DNA of 64,000 nt from Clostridia bacterium. GTDB lineage: Bacteria > Bacillota > Clostridia > Christensenellales > CAG-138. Positions 9,712 through 17,435 of the stretch are shown piece by piece (position 1 is the stretch's first letter; each line of letters starts with the position of its first letter). Below the pieces are notes generated by a model. It worked only from the letters and a program-made list of their open reading frames with translations. It did not search any database and was not told the origin of the DNA. The position numbers and the translations under genes were made by a program. The stretch spans positions 1-64,000 of the forward strand of contig JAEDIC010000009.1 of NCBI GenBank assembly GCA_016292635.1. Reading direction: 5' to 3'.

Positions 9712-10848
9712 TTGGCAAAGGCAGATTATTACGAAATACTGGGAATAAACAAAGACGCATCTGAAAGCGATATAAAGAGCGCCTTTAGAAAGGCTGCAAA
9801 GCGGTATCACCCGGATCTGCATCCCGGCGACGCTGAGGCGGAAAAGAAATTCAAGGAGATAAACGAGGCCTACGAGATACTCTCCGACCCCCAGAAAAAG
9901 GCTCAGTACGATCAGTTTGGTCATGCGGCCTTTGATCCTACTCAGGCGGGCGGATTCCACGGGAGCGGATTTGGCGGCTTTGAGGATATATTCTCTGCTT
10001 TTACCGGGGGCGGCTTCGGCGGTTTTGGCGGCTCCGCCCGGCGCAACGGTCCCGTTGCGGGCAACGATCTTCGGTATAACCTGACCATTACCTTTGAGGA
10101 AGCGGCCTTTGGCACCAAGAAAGAGATACTTGTGCCGAGGGAAGAAAACTGCGCCTCCTGCGGCGGCACGGGCGCCAAGGCGGGAACTCAGCCCGCTACC
10201 TGCTCGGTATGTGGCGGCAGCGGTCAGGTGCGCTCTCAGCAGAATACCATGTTCGGCGCGTTTTCCACCGTTCGCCCCTGCGATGCCTGCGGCGGCACCG
10301 GCAAGGTCATAAAGGACCCATGCCCGGACTGCAAGGGCAGAGGAAGGGTAAACCGCTCAAAGCGCATATCGGTATCCATTCCTGCCGGCATAGACAATGG
10401 TCAGATGCTTACCATGCGTGGCGAGGGTGAGGCCGGCTTGAGGGGCGGTCCTGCGGGCGATCTTTATATCAGCATAAACGTAAAGCCCCATAAGCTTTTT
10501 ACCCGCAACGGCTACGATCTGTATCTCAATATGGACGTACCCATGACGGTTGCGGCTCTGGGCGGTGAAATACAGGTGCCCACGCTGGTGGGAACGGTGA
10601 AATACAACATACCTCAGGGAACTCAGCCCGGAACCACCTTCCGCCTGAGGGAGCAGGGCATAACAAAGCTCAATTCCACACAGAAGGGCGATCTGCTGGT
10701 AAAGGCGAACGTGGTGATACCCAAAAAGCTTACCGAAGAACAGCGGGAGCTGGTAAAAAAGCTCGCCGAGTCAATGGGAGAAAAGCATACCGAAGCGAAG
10801 GTGGGCAAAAAGACCATATTCGACCGGGTGAAGGATAAATTGAATTAA
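9712..10848 (+). CDS. dnaJ: Chaperone protein DnaJ (Hsp40)
   Basis: Stimulates DnaK ATPase and delivers substrates. The TTG at 9712 gives the usual N-terminus MAKADYYEILG (378 residues) and lies 11 nt after AAAGGAG; a longer reading from 9667 adds 15 atypical residues that overlap the palindrome. J domain with the HPD motif (YHPDLHPGD) at residues 1-70, Gly/Phe-rich linker (GGFHGSGFGGFED), then four zinc-binding CxxCxGxG repeats (CASCGGTG, CSVCGGSG, CDACGGTG, CPDCKGRG), and the C-terminal substrate domain. Last gene of the CIRCE operon. Confidence 0.97.
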   Translation: MAKADYYEILGINKDASESDIKSAFRKAAKRYHPDLHPGDAEAEKKFKEINEAYEILSDPQKKAQYDQFGHAAFDPTQAGGFHGSGFGGFEDIFSAFTGGGFGGFGGSARRNGPVAGNDLRYNLTITFEEAAFGTKKEILVPREENCASCGGTGAKAGTQPATCSVCGGSGQVRSQQNTMFGAFSTVRPCDACGGTGKVIKDPCPDCKGRGRVNRSKRISVSIPAGIDNGQMLTMRGEGEAGLRGGPAGDLYISINVKPHKLFTRNGYDLYLNMDVPMTVAALGGEIQVPTLVGTVKYNIPQGTQPGTTFRLREQGITKLNSTQKGDLLVKANVVIPKKLTEEQRELVKKLAESMGEKHTEAKVGKKTIFDRVKDKLN

Positions 10849-10868
10849 GAAAAATGATTTATAAATAA

Positions 10869-10888
10869 GGAGCGCGTTGCGCTCCTTT
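10869..10888 (+). terminator. Terminator of the dnaK operon, left copy
   Basis: GGAGCGC-GTT-GCGCTCC followed by TTT, 20 nt after dnaJ. A nearly identical hairpin recurs at 11091-11107 on the other side of the structured element. Confidence 0.8.
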
Positions 10889-10893
10889 CAGTC

Positions 10894-11082
10894 TGTCAAA
10901 AAACCCCGGGGTTGATAAGGGGCCGCAGCCCCTTATGTTCAATCCGGCTCTGACGACATGTGCGTCAGAACGGATGAAAACCCAGAGGTTTTCGTACTTT
11001 GCGGGTTTTGCCGCCCGGGAGCGAATGGGAGAGGCAAAACCCGCAAAACTCAAAAAAGTGGCGATCAGCCACTTTTTTGACA
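10894..11082. repeat. Structured intergenic repeat element, copy 1
   Basis: A 189-bp element bounded by perfect 10-bp inverted ends (TGTCAAAAAA at 10894, TTTTTTGACA at 11073). Inside are successive hairpins: AACCCC/GGGGTT; a stem with TCTGACG / CGTCAGA around an ACATGTG loop; GAAAACC/GGTTTTC; a 12-bp stem GCGGGTTTTGCC (11001) with its complement at 11033; and AAAAAAGTGGC/GCCACTTTTTT (11052-11078), itself a terminator. It contains no convincing coding sequence. It fills most of the 333-bp gap between dnaJ and prmA. A second copy with the same layout is at 49066-49245. Confidence 0.75.
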
Positions 11083-11090
11083 CTCTGTAA

Positions 11091-11110
11091 GAAGCGCGTT
11101 GCGCTCCTTT
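11091..11110 (+). terminator. Terminator hairpin, right copy
   Basis: GAAGCGC-GTT-GCGCTCC followed by TTT: the same hairpin as at 10869 with one change (one mismatch in the stem). Confidence 0.6.
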
Positions 11111-11117
11111 ATCTATG

Positions 11118-11146
11118 TTGCCCAAAAGGGAAAAATGAAGTATATT
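11118..11146 (+). promoter_or_regulatory. Promoter of prmA-rsmE-mtaB
   Basis: TTGCCC (11118-11123), 17-bp spacer, TATATT (11141-11146), about 35 nt before the prmA ATG. Confidence 0.65.
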
Positions 11147-11181
11147 ATAACCTAGAATAATATGCGCGAGGAAGTTTTCCC

Positions 11182-12153
11182 ATGAAATGGATGGAAGTTA
11201 CCGTATTTACAACCGAGCAGGGTCTGGACGCTGTGTGCGCCCGTCTTGATATGCTGGGCATAAATCAGGTCATGATAGAGCAGGGCAGGGACAGCATAGA
11301 GGAGTTTCTCCGCAACACCGCCAGATACTGGGACTATGCGGACATGGACGCCCTTGTGGCCTCTGAGGAGCCCTGCGTAAAGGCTTATATTGCGGACGTG
11401 GCTGACAACAGGGCCACGGTAAAGGCCATTGAGGAATCCTTTGATGAGCTCAAACGCATGGATGTAGGCATTGACCTTGGCAGCCTTAATATAGTTGTGC
11501 GGCTCACTGACGACGAGGACTGGGAAAACAACTGGAAGATATACTACAAGCCCCTTGAAATAGGCGAAAGGCTGCTTATTCGCCCTTCATGGGAACAGGC
11601 GAAGGATACCGGGCGCACCGTGTTATCCCTTGATCCGGGTATGGCCTTTGGCACGGGCTCCCACCATACCACCCGTATGTGCCTTGAATTTCTGGAAAAA
11701 ACTGTAAAAGACGGGGACGACATGATAGACCTTGGCTGCGGTAGCGGCATATTGTCCATAGGCGCGCTGTTGCTGGGAGCAAAGCAGGCGCTGGCTGTGG
11801 ATATCGACCCCATTGCCGAAAAGATAGCCTATGAGAACGCCGCTATGAACGATATATACAACGACAGATATACCGTTCTTATAGGGGATGTGCTTTCCGA
11901 TACCGCCTTGCAGGATAGGCTGTGCGAAAAGCAATATGACGTTGTGGCGGCAAATATAGTTGCCTCCGTTATCATAGAGCTTACCAAAATGGTGCCCCGC
12001 ATAATAAAGCCGGAGGGCGTATACATAATGAGCGGTATAATAGGCGACCGGCTGGATGAAGTCCTTGCAGCCCTTGATGAAAATGGCTTTGAGGTGCTGG
12101 AAGTGCGTGAGGGCGATGACTGGCGCGCGGTAATGGCCCGTCCCAAGAGGTAG
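11182..12153 (+). CDS. prmA: Ribosomal protein L11 methyltransferase
   Basis: 323 residues; trimethylates L11 using SAM. The N-terminal L11-recognition domain (MKWMEVTVFTTEQGLDAV onward) is followed by WENNWKIYYKPLEIG, the PGMAFGTGSHHTTRMCLE block and the SAM-binding motif DLGCGSGILSIGAL. Start after GAGGAAG. Dnaj-prmA-rsmE-mtaB is a conserved order in Clostridia and Bacilli, though here a promoter and repeat element separate it from dnaJ. Confidence 0.97.
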   Translation: MKWMEVTVFTTEQGLDAVCARLDMLGINQVMIEQGRDSIEEFLRNTARYWDYADMDALVASEEPCVKAYIADVADNRATVKAIEESFDELKRMDVGIDLGSLNIVVRLTDDEDWENNWKIYYKPLEIGERLLIRPSWEQAKDTGRTVLSLDPGMAFGTGSHHTTRMCLEFLEKTVKDGDDMIDLGCGSGILSIGALLLGAKQALAVDIDPIAEKIAYENAAMNDIYNDRYTVLIGDVLSDTALQDRLCEKQYDVVAANIVASVIIELTKMVPRIIKPEGVYIMSGIIGDRLDEVLAALDENGFEVLEVREGDDWRAVMARPKR

Positions 12154-12157
12154 CATA

Positions 12158-12886
12158 ATGAACAGGTTCTTTGTAAAGAAGGAGGATATATCGGATAATA
12201 CCGCCATTATAACCGGGGAGGACGTAAAGCACATATCCCGCGTGCTGCGCATGGCTCCCGGGGATAAGGTGATGATTTGCGATGGGGTTGGGTATCAATA
12301 CCTTGCGGAGATCGCGGAAATCTCAAAGGATGATGTGCGTTTGAGTATACTTTCCGCAGAACGCTGCGCATCTGAGCCGCCCCAGCGGATAACCCTATAT
12401 CAGGGCCTTCCCAAAGGAGATAAGATGGAGCTTATCGTGCAGAAATGCGTGGAGCTTGGCATAAGCGAGATAGTGCCTGCTGCGGCGGAGCGTTCCGTGG
12501 TAAAGGTAAAGCCCGGCGAGTTTGGCAGCAAGCGCACCCGGTATCAAAGGGTAGCATATGAGGCCGCAAAGCAGTGCGGGCGGGGAATAATACCCGAAAT
12601 AGCCGAGCTCACCACATTCAAGGCTGCGGATTTTTCACGGCATGACCTAATAATAATCGCTTACGAGGACGAGAAGAGCAAAACGCTGAAATCCTTGCTG
12701 AAAGACAATCTCTCCGCAAAGGATATAGCCGTGGTGATAGGCCCGGAGGGAGGCCTTGAGCGTTGTGAAGTAGATACGCTTATCCAAAAAGGCGGAACCG
12801 CCGTTACCCTTGGCCCAAGGATACTGAGGACCGAGACCGCAGGTATGGCCGCATTGGCAATGATACTATACGAAATTGAGGACTGA
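12158..12886 (+). CDS. rsmE: 16S rRNA (uracil1498-N3)-methyltransferase
   Basis: 242 residues, SPOUT-class. The N-terminal PUA-like domain includes HISRVLRM, and the C-terminal trefoil knot has VIGPEGGLERCEVD and LGPRILRTETAGMAAL, which form the SAM site. Starts 4 nt after prmA and is followed 3 nt later by mtaB, so the three genes are one operon of translation-associated modification enzymes. Confidence 0.96.
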   Translation: MNRFFVKKEDISDNTAIITGEDVKHISRVLRMAPGDKVMICDGVGYQYLAEIAEISKDDVRLSILSAERCASEPPQRITLYQGLPKGDKMELIVQKCVELGISEIVPAAAERSVVKVKPGEFGSKRTRYQRVAYEAAKQCGRGIIPEIAELTTFKAADFSRHDLIIIAYEDEKSKTLKSLLKDNLSAKDIAVVIGPEGGLERCEVDTLIQKGGTAVTLGPRILRTETAGMAALAMILYEIED

Positions 12887-12889
12887 TGA

Positions 12890-14176
12890 ATGAAGGCTGC
12901 CTTTTATACGCTGGGCTGCAAGGTAAATCAATACGACACACAGGCCATGCGTGAGCTTTTCGAGGCGTCGGGATATCAGACCGTGGACTTTGAAGAGACC
13001 GCCGATGTTTATGTTGTCAATACCTGCACCGTTACCGCAACGGGGGATAAAAAATCCCGCCAGATAATATCCCGCGCCCATGGGAGAAACCCCGATGCAA
13101 AGATAGTTGTGGCGGGCTGCTATTCTCAGCGGGCGCCGGAAGAGGTGCTTGCTCTGCCCGGAGTGAGCCTTGTGATAGGCTCAAAGGACAGAAACAGGGT
13201 GGTGGAGCTCGTTGAGGCATTAAGCAGGGATAAGATAAACGCCGTGGGTTCTCTTAAAGATGAGATGGGATTTGAGGAGCTTATCGCTACCCGGGAAGGC
13301 CTTACCCGGGCTCACCTTAAGATACAGGAAGGATGCGACAGATACTGCACCTATTGCATAATACCCTATGCCAGGGGGCCGCTGCGCTCCCGCAGCCTTG
13401 AGAATATAAGGAAAAATCTGCTGCTGCTTGAGCAAAACGGATATGCGGAGGTGGTGCTGACAGGCATACACCTTATGTCCTACGGCAAGGATATGGCAGA
13501 TGAAGCTACACTCCTTGACGCCATCGCTCAGGCGGATGACATAGAGGGTATAAAGCGGATTAGGCTTGGCTCCCTGGAGCCTCAGCTGCTTACGGATGAA
13601 TTTGTGCAGAGCCTGCGGGATAATCCTAAAATCTGCCGCCAGTTCCATCTTTCCATGCAGAGCGGCAGCGATGGCGTATTAAAGCGCATGAATCGCCGTT
13701 ATGATACGGCGGTGTATGCAAAGTGCGTTGATATGCTGAGAGATGCAATGCCCGGCTGCGCCATAACCACCGACGTTATAGCGGGCTTTCCCGGGGAGAC
13801 GGAGGCGGAGCACAACGAAACTATGGAGTTTGTTCGCCGTATAGGCTTTGCCCGGATGCACGTTTTCCCCTATTCAAGGAGGGCGGGTACTGTTGCATAC
13901 TCCATGCCGAACCAGGTGCCAAGCAGCGAAAAATCCCGCCGCGCTGCAGAGCTTATCGCCCTTGGCACAGAGCTTGAGGGAGAGTACCTTGCGGGTTATG
14001 TAGGCGAAAAGTGCGACGTGCTGTTGGAAGAGCGGGAAAACGGCCTTATGAGCGGATACACCGACACCTATGCAAGGGTAAGCGTACGGGGTGCGGATGA
14101 TATCATGGCAGGCCGCATTGTGAAAGTAAAGATAACAGAGGCCGCGGATGGTCGGCTGACAGGAGATTTGCTTTAA
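12890..14176 (+). CDS. mtaB: tRNA t6A37 methylthiotransferase MtaB
   Basis: 428 residues. Adds a methylthio group to N6-threonylcarbamoyladenosine at tRNA position 37. The UPF0004 domain has Cys at C9, near 45 (VNTCTVTATGDKKSRQ) and near 80 (VAGCYSQRAPEE) for one Fe-S cluster; the radical SAM motif is CDRYCTYCIIPYARGPLRSR; the TRAM domain is at the C-terminus. The short CTVTATGDKKSRQ and GP-LRSR signatures place it with MtaB rather than MiaB or RimO. Confidence 0.95.
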   Translation: MKAAFYTLGCKVNQYDTQAMRELFEASGYQTVDFEETADVYVVNTCTVTATGDKKSRQIISRAHGRNPDAKIVVAGCYSQRAPEEVLALPGVSLVIGSKDRNRVVELVEALSRDKINAVGSLKDEMGFEELIATREGLTRAHLKIQEGCDRYCTYCIIPYARGPLRSRSLENIRKNLLLLEQNGYAEVVLTGIHLMSYGKDMADEATLLDAIAQADDIEGIKRIRLGSLEPQLLTDEFVQSLRDNPKICRQFHLSMQSGSDGVLKRMNRRYDTAVYAKCVDMLRDAMPGCAITTDVIAGFPGETEAEHNETMEFVRRIGFARMHVFPYSRRAGTVAYSMPNQVPSSEKSRRAAELIALGTELEGEYLAGYVGEKCDVLLEERENGLMSGYTDTYARVSVRGADDIMAGRIVKVKITEAADGRLTGDLL

Positions 14177-14209
14177 CTTAAAATATAAATTAATAGAGGA
14201 GGACACAAA

Positions 14210-14554
14210 ATGGATAAGTGCATTTTCTGCATGATAGCCAATGGTGAAATACCCACCAACAAGGTCTATGAGGATGATAGGGTGATAGCCTTTTACGATC
14301 TGGAGCCCCAGGCCCCCGTTCATGTGCTTATAGTTCCCAAGAAGCACTATGAAAGCATACTGGCAGTACCTGCCGAGGAAAGCTGCGTTGTGGGTCATAT
14401 GTTCCAGGTTGCGTCCAAGCTTGCTCATGAGCTTGGCATAGCCGAAAAGGGCTTCCGGCTGGTGATAAACACCGGCAAGGAGGGCGGACAGTCCGTGCCT
14501 CATCTCCATCTGCACATGACCGGCGGCAGGGAGCATGGCTGGCCCGCAGGCTAA
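14210..14554 (+). CDS. HIT family nucleotide-binding protein
   Basis: 114 residues with the histidine triad HLHLHMTGG at the C-terminus and the N-terminal CIFCMIANGEIPT. This is the Hint/HinT branch of purine nucleoside phosphoramidases. The N-terminal Cys pair could bind zinc. Good GAGGAGG site; 33 nt downstream of mtaB, so probably part of the same transcript and in the usual place before rpsU. Confidence 0.95.
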   Translation: MDKCIFCMIANGEIPTNKVYEDDRVIAFYDLEPQAPVHVLIVPKKHYESILAVPAEESCVVGHMFQVASKLAHELGIAEKGFRLVINTGKEGGQSVPHLHLHMTGGREHGWPAG

Positions 14555-14585
14555 ATATATTAAGAAAAACAGATAAATATTGTTG

Positions 14586-14614
14586 TTGACTTGAACAAAG
14601 GCATCAAGTATAAT
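14586..14614 (+). promoter_or_regulatory. Strong promoter of rpsU
   Basis: TTGACT (14586-14591), 17-bp spacer, TATAAT (14609-14614): the best match to consensus in the window. Confidence 0.9.
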
Positions 14615-14685
14615 AACTTTGTTTGGATTTCTATGCTCGCACAACGGCATGATGTGCTATGTTGCATCAGAGGGGAGGGAAATTG

Positions 14686-14856
14686 ATGGAAATTCGCGTA
14701 GGTGAAAACGAGTCCCTGGAAAGTGCTCTTAAGCGGTTTAAGCGCAAGACTGCCCGCAGCGGTATCTTGGCAGAAGTACGTCGTCGTGAACACTATGAAA
14801 AGCCCAGCGTAAAGCGCAAGAAGAAGGCGGAAGCCGCCAGAAAGCGCAAGTATTAA
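14686..14856 (+). CDS. rpsU: 30S ribosomal protein S21
   Basis: 56 residues, [20 protein letters not shown] at the N-terminus and a Lys/Arg-rich tail ([13 protein letters not shown]), both typical of bS21. The ATG at 14686 follows GGGGAGGG; nine upstream codons in frame lack a ribosome site. It has its own strong promoter and a terminator about 95 nt downstream. Confidence 0.96.
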   Translation: MEIRVGENESLESALKRFKRKTARSGILAEVRRREHYEKPSVKRKKKAEAARKRKY

Positions 14857-14950
14857 TTTCAAAAAACATTTGCTCGGGAGCTTTACCTTCCCGGCATTCC
14901 GATAAGCAATCGTGCTGAGGGCAAAGAATATCAAACATAACAAGCGACAT

Positions 14951-14976
14951 AAAGGCCGGATTTATCCGGCCTTTTA
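14951..14976 (+). terminator. Terminator of rpsU
   Basis: AAAGGCCGGA (14951-14960), TTTA loop, TCCGGCCTTT (14965-14974), then T. The 14857-14950 stretch before it holds no recognisable gene. Confidence 0.9.
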
Positions 14977-15060
14977 GTTTGCCTGCGTGTAAAGCGTGTT
15001 TCCCTTCAATATGAGCTAATGCGCTGTTTTTCAGCATATTATGATGATGAGGTGAACAGT

Positions 15061-15306
15061 ATGGCATATTTGAATTTTGGAGATATACGGCGCAAGGAGG
15101 TAATAAATATGCGGGATGGTTCCCGATTGGGCTGCATATGCGATCTTGAGGTGGAACAATGTTCCGGCGTAATACGCTCAATTGTGGTGCCGGGTCCGCC
15201 GCGGTTTTTCGGTATGCTGCGCAGCGATGAGGAGCTGGTGATACCATATAGCCGCATCAGCATGATAGGGGATGACGTGATACTGGTGGACGTGGTGCTT
15301 AAGTAA
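15061..15306 (+). CDS. YlmC/YmxH-family PRC-barrel protein
   Basis: 81 residues. FGDIRRKEVINMRDGSRLG is the characteristic start of the YlmC/YmxH sporulation-associated family, a PRC-barrel fold of unknown function common in spore formers. The ATG at 15061 follows GAGGTGA; a second in-frame ATG at 15109 also has an AAGGAGG in front, but starting there would remove the conserved first strand, and those bases simply encode RKEV. Lies just upstream of nrdR, apparently with a separate transcript. Confidence 0.85.
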   Translation: MAYLNFGDIRRKEVINMRDGSRLGCICDLEVEQCSGVIRSIVVPGPPRFFGMLRSDEELVIPYSRISMIGDDVILVDVVLK

Positions 15307-15385
15307 TTTTCAAATGCATATGGCAAAAATGCGATATGTATGGTATTATGCTGATAAGCGATACTATATTTAGGGAGGATTCCCC

Positions 15386-15844
15386 ATGAAATGCCGCTAT
15401 TGTCTCAGCACCGAAAGCAAGGTAGTTGATTCACGCCCAACCGATGACGGTACCTCCATCCGCAGGCGCAGGGAGTGCACGAACTGCGGAAAGCGCTTTA
15501 CCACCTATGAAAAAATCGAAGAGATCCCCATAATGGTGGTTAAAAAAGACGGCACCAGGGAGGCTTTCAACAGCGAGAAGATACTTTCCGGCGTTCGCAA
15601 GGCCTGCGAAAAGCGCCCCGTTTCCGCCGGCGATATGGATGAACTGGTGGACGGCGTAGTCCGCGAGGTGTTCAATTCCTTGGAGCAGGAAATACATACC
15701 GACGAGATCGGAGAGCTTGTTATGATGCGGCTGAAGGATCTGGACGAGGTGGCGTATGTGCGCTTTGCCTCTGTATATCGCCAGTTCAAGGACATAAACA
15801 CATTCATGAATGAGCTTAAGCTGCTTTTGGGAGAGCAACAATAA
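15386..15844 (+). CDS. nrdR: Transcriptional repressor NrdR
   Basis: 152 residues. Controls ribonucleotide reductase genes in response to ATP/dATP. The zinc ribbon is [17 protein letters not shown] through CTNCGKRF, and the ATP-cone occupies about residues 49-139 ([17 protein letters not shown]). A strong AGGGAGGA site precedes the ATG. The next gene, pgeF, begins immediately after its stop. No ribonucleotide reductase gene lies in the window. Confidence 0.97.
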   Translation: MKCRYCLSTESKVVDSRPTDDGTSIRRRRECTNCGKRFTTYEKIEEIPIMVVKKDGTREAFNSEKILSGVRKACEKRPVSAGDMDELVDGVVREVFNSLEQEIHTDEIGELVMMRLKDLDEVAYVRFASVYRQFKDINTFMNELKLLLGEQQ

Positions 15845-16696
15845 ATGAACGCAATTTCCGATAAACAGGCCGCGCTGATAAAGCACGGCTTTATTTACAA
15901 AAAAACATCCACCGGAACAGGGCTTTACTGCGCCGCCGCCTTGGATGGGCAGACGGGCGTTTCCCATGGCTTTTCCACCCGTGAAGGAGGAATAACCACA
16001 GACCCGCCATACGCTTCGCTGAACCTAAGCTGGAGCCGCTGCGGCTCGGAAGATGAGGTCATAGCCAATTTTCGAATATTCGCCGAGGGTGCAGGCGTAA
16101 ATTACGACGACATGGCCGTGGTGAATCACGAGCACGGCAATGTGGTGCTCAGGCTTGCGAAGGAGCACCGGGGCAGAGGATTTTCCTTTGAACCGCTGCC
16201 CTTCTGCGACGGCATAATCACAAACGAACCATCAGTTACCCTTGTAACCTCCCATGCGGACTGCGGCGCGTATTTCTTTTATGATCCGGTACATAGAGCC
16301 ATAGGCATGGCCCACGCAGGCTGGAAGGGCACGTTACTTCGCATAGGTGCTGTTATGGCGGAGCGGATGCGGGAAGAATACGGCACAGATCCCGCCGATA
16401 TTATCGCCTCAACGGGACCCTGCATATGTAAGGATTGCTTCGAGGTGGACCGGGATCTTGGGGAGAAATTTGCGGCAGAGTTCTCTCAGGAGGGCATTAC
16501 CCGGCCCGGCAGACCCGGCAAGGCATATGTGGATCTCGAGCTTGCGGCAGCGGTGCAGTTCATCGAGGCGGGCATAAGACCGGAAAATATTACCCTTATG
16601 TCCGCCTGTACATATGAGGATAAGGATATGTTCTTTTCTCATCGCCGCGATAAGGGCGTTACGGGGTCAATGGCAGCCTTTATAAAGCTTGTTTAA
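15845..16696 (+). CDS. pgeF: PgeF/YfiH multicopper-polyphenol-oxidase-like nucleosidase
   Basis: 283 residues. Members phosphorolyse purine nucleosides and, in some bacteria, help peptidoglycan-precursor editing. The catalytic His and Cys are in TSHADCGAYFF and HAGWKGTLLRIG, with GPCICKDCFEVD further on. The start codon directly abuts the nrdR stop. It was formerly called a laccase-domain protein. Confidence 0.94.
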   Translation: MNAISDKQAALIKHGFIYKKTSTGTGLYCAAALDGQTGVSHGFSTREGGITTDPPYASLNLSWSRCGSEDEVIANFRIFAEGAGVNYDDMAVVNHEHGNVVLRLAKEHRGRGFSFEPLPFCDGIITNEPSVTLVTSHADCGAYFFYDPVHRAIGMAHAGWKGTLLRIGAVMAERMREEYGTDPADIIASTGPCICKDCFEVDRDLGEKFAAEFSQEGITRPGRPGKAYVDLELAAAVQFIEAGIRPENITLMSACTYEDKDMFFSHRRDKGVTGSMAAFIKLV

Positions 16697-16717
16697 CATA
16701 AATTACTTGCTTTTGAT

Positions 16718-16762
16718 CTCCTCTTTTTTTGCCAGACTAAGGCGAGAAAAGGGGAGTTTTTT
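16718..16762 (+). promoter_or_regulatory. Terminator-like hairpin whose 3' arm is a Shine-Dalgarno
   Basis: 16718-16733 pairs with 16741-16756 over 16 positions (three G-U pairs, no mismatch), with a 7-nt loop. The 3' arm ends in GGGGAG, the ribosome site of the gene at 16763, and six U residues (16757-16762) separate it from the ATG. It therefore looks both like an intrinsic terminator for pgeF and like an SD sequestrator. Confidence 0.65.
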
Positions 16763-17335
16763 ATGCCTGAATACATCGTCATTATAATATGCCTTTACAT
16801 ACTTGCCGCTGTTGGAATGCTTAAGGGCCCATGCGAAGCGGCGGGGATGAGTCTTTTCAAAGGGTGTTATGCGCTGCTTGCGGCGGCGGCGCTGTCAATA
16901 TTTCAGCTGCATATAGGTGTCGAGATAAGCATAAATCTTGGCGCCGCAATACTCATGGTTTTGCCGGCTGCGCTCATGGCAAAAGGGGGCAGCAGTTCTG
17001 CGGGGGCAGGGGCTGTGGTGCTGATATCCCTCATTGCGGCGCTGCTGAAGCGAAGCGGAGCGCTGTACGGGGCGGATAACGGATTGCTGCTGGGCCTTAT
17101 GGCGGGAATGTCCGCAATGCTGCTTTGGAATGCGCCTGCCTGCGCCGCCTGTGCCGCCGGAGGTATCCCCGTACTTGCCGCGGTAGCGGATTCCTTCATT
17201 TCGCTGATATTTACAGGATATGCAACCATTGAGATAGGACATGATACCATAGCCGCCCAGCTTATCGCCCTAAGCATATCCGTGGGGATAATCTGGATAC
17301 GCGACCTTGCGGGAAACAGGATACCCACGGAGTAA
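16763..17335 (+). CDS. Unknown polytopic membrane protein upstream of spoIIIA
   Basis: 190 residues, nearly all hydrophobic; about six membrane segments can be drawn (for example 3-21, 33-50, 58-73, 80-95, 105-140, 150-180), rich in Ala and Gly. No catalytic motif or recognised family. Its start has an SD buried in the hairpin at 16718-16762, and a terminator separates it from spoIIIAA, so it is its own unit. The position immediately before the spoIIIA operon hints at a sporulation role, but this is inference from location only. Confidence 0.8.
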   Translation: MPEYIVIIICLYILAAVGMLKGPCEAAGMSLFKGCYALLAAAALSIFQLHIGVEISINLGAAILMVLPAALMAKGGSSSAGAGAVVLISLIAALLKRSGALYGADNGLLLGLMAGMSAMLLWNAPACAACAAGGIPVLAAVADSFISLIFTGYATIEIGHDTIAAQLIALSISVGIIWIRDLAGNRIPTE

Positions 17336-17357
17336 GAACAATATATGACATCCTTCG

Positions 17358-17380
17358 ACCGCCGGAGCACCCGGCGGTTT
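17358..17380 (+). terminator. Terminator after the unknown membrane protein
   Basis: ACCGCCGG (17358-17365) pairs with CCGGCGGT (17371-17378), followed by TTTGTG. Confidence 0.7.
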
Positions 17381-17435
17381 GTGTTATAAAAATAAATCCC
17401 GTCATAGTTATATACAGTAACGGAGGGGACAAGAC

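Noticed and set aside
15109..15306. Alternative start of the YlmC-type gene behind AAGGAGG
   Set aside because: It would delete the conserved N-terminal strand of the family; the bases encode conserved residues RKEV.
17390..17418. Sigma-E promoter for spoIIIAA (TATACAGT as -10)
   Set aside because: The -10 is good, but the -35 is poor and the start point would fall inside the ribosome site.
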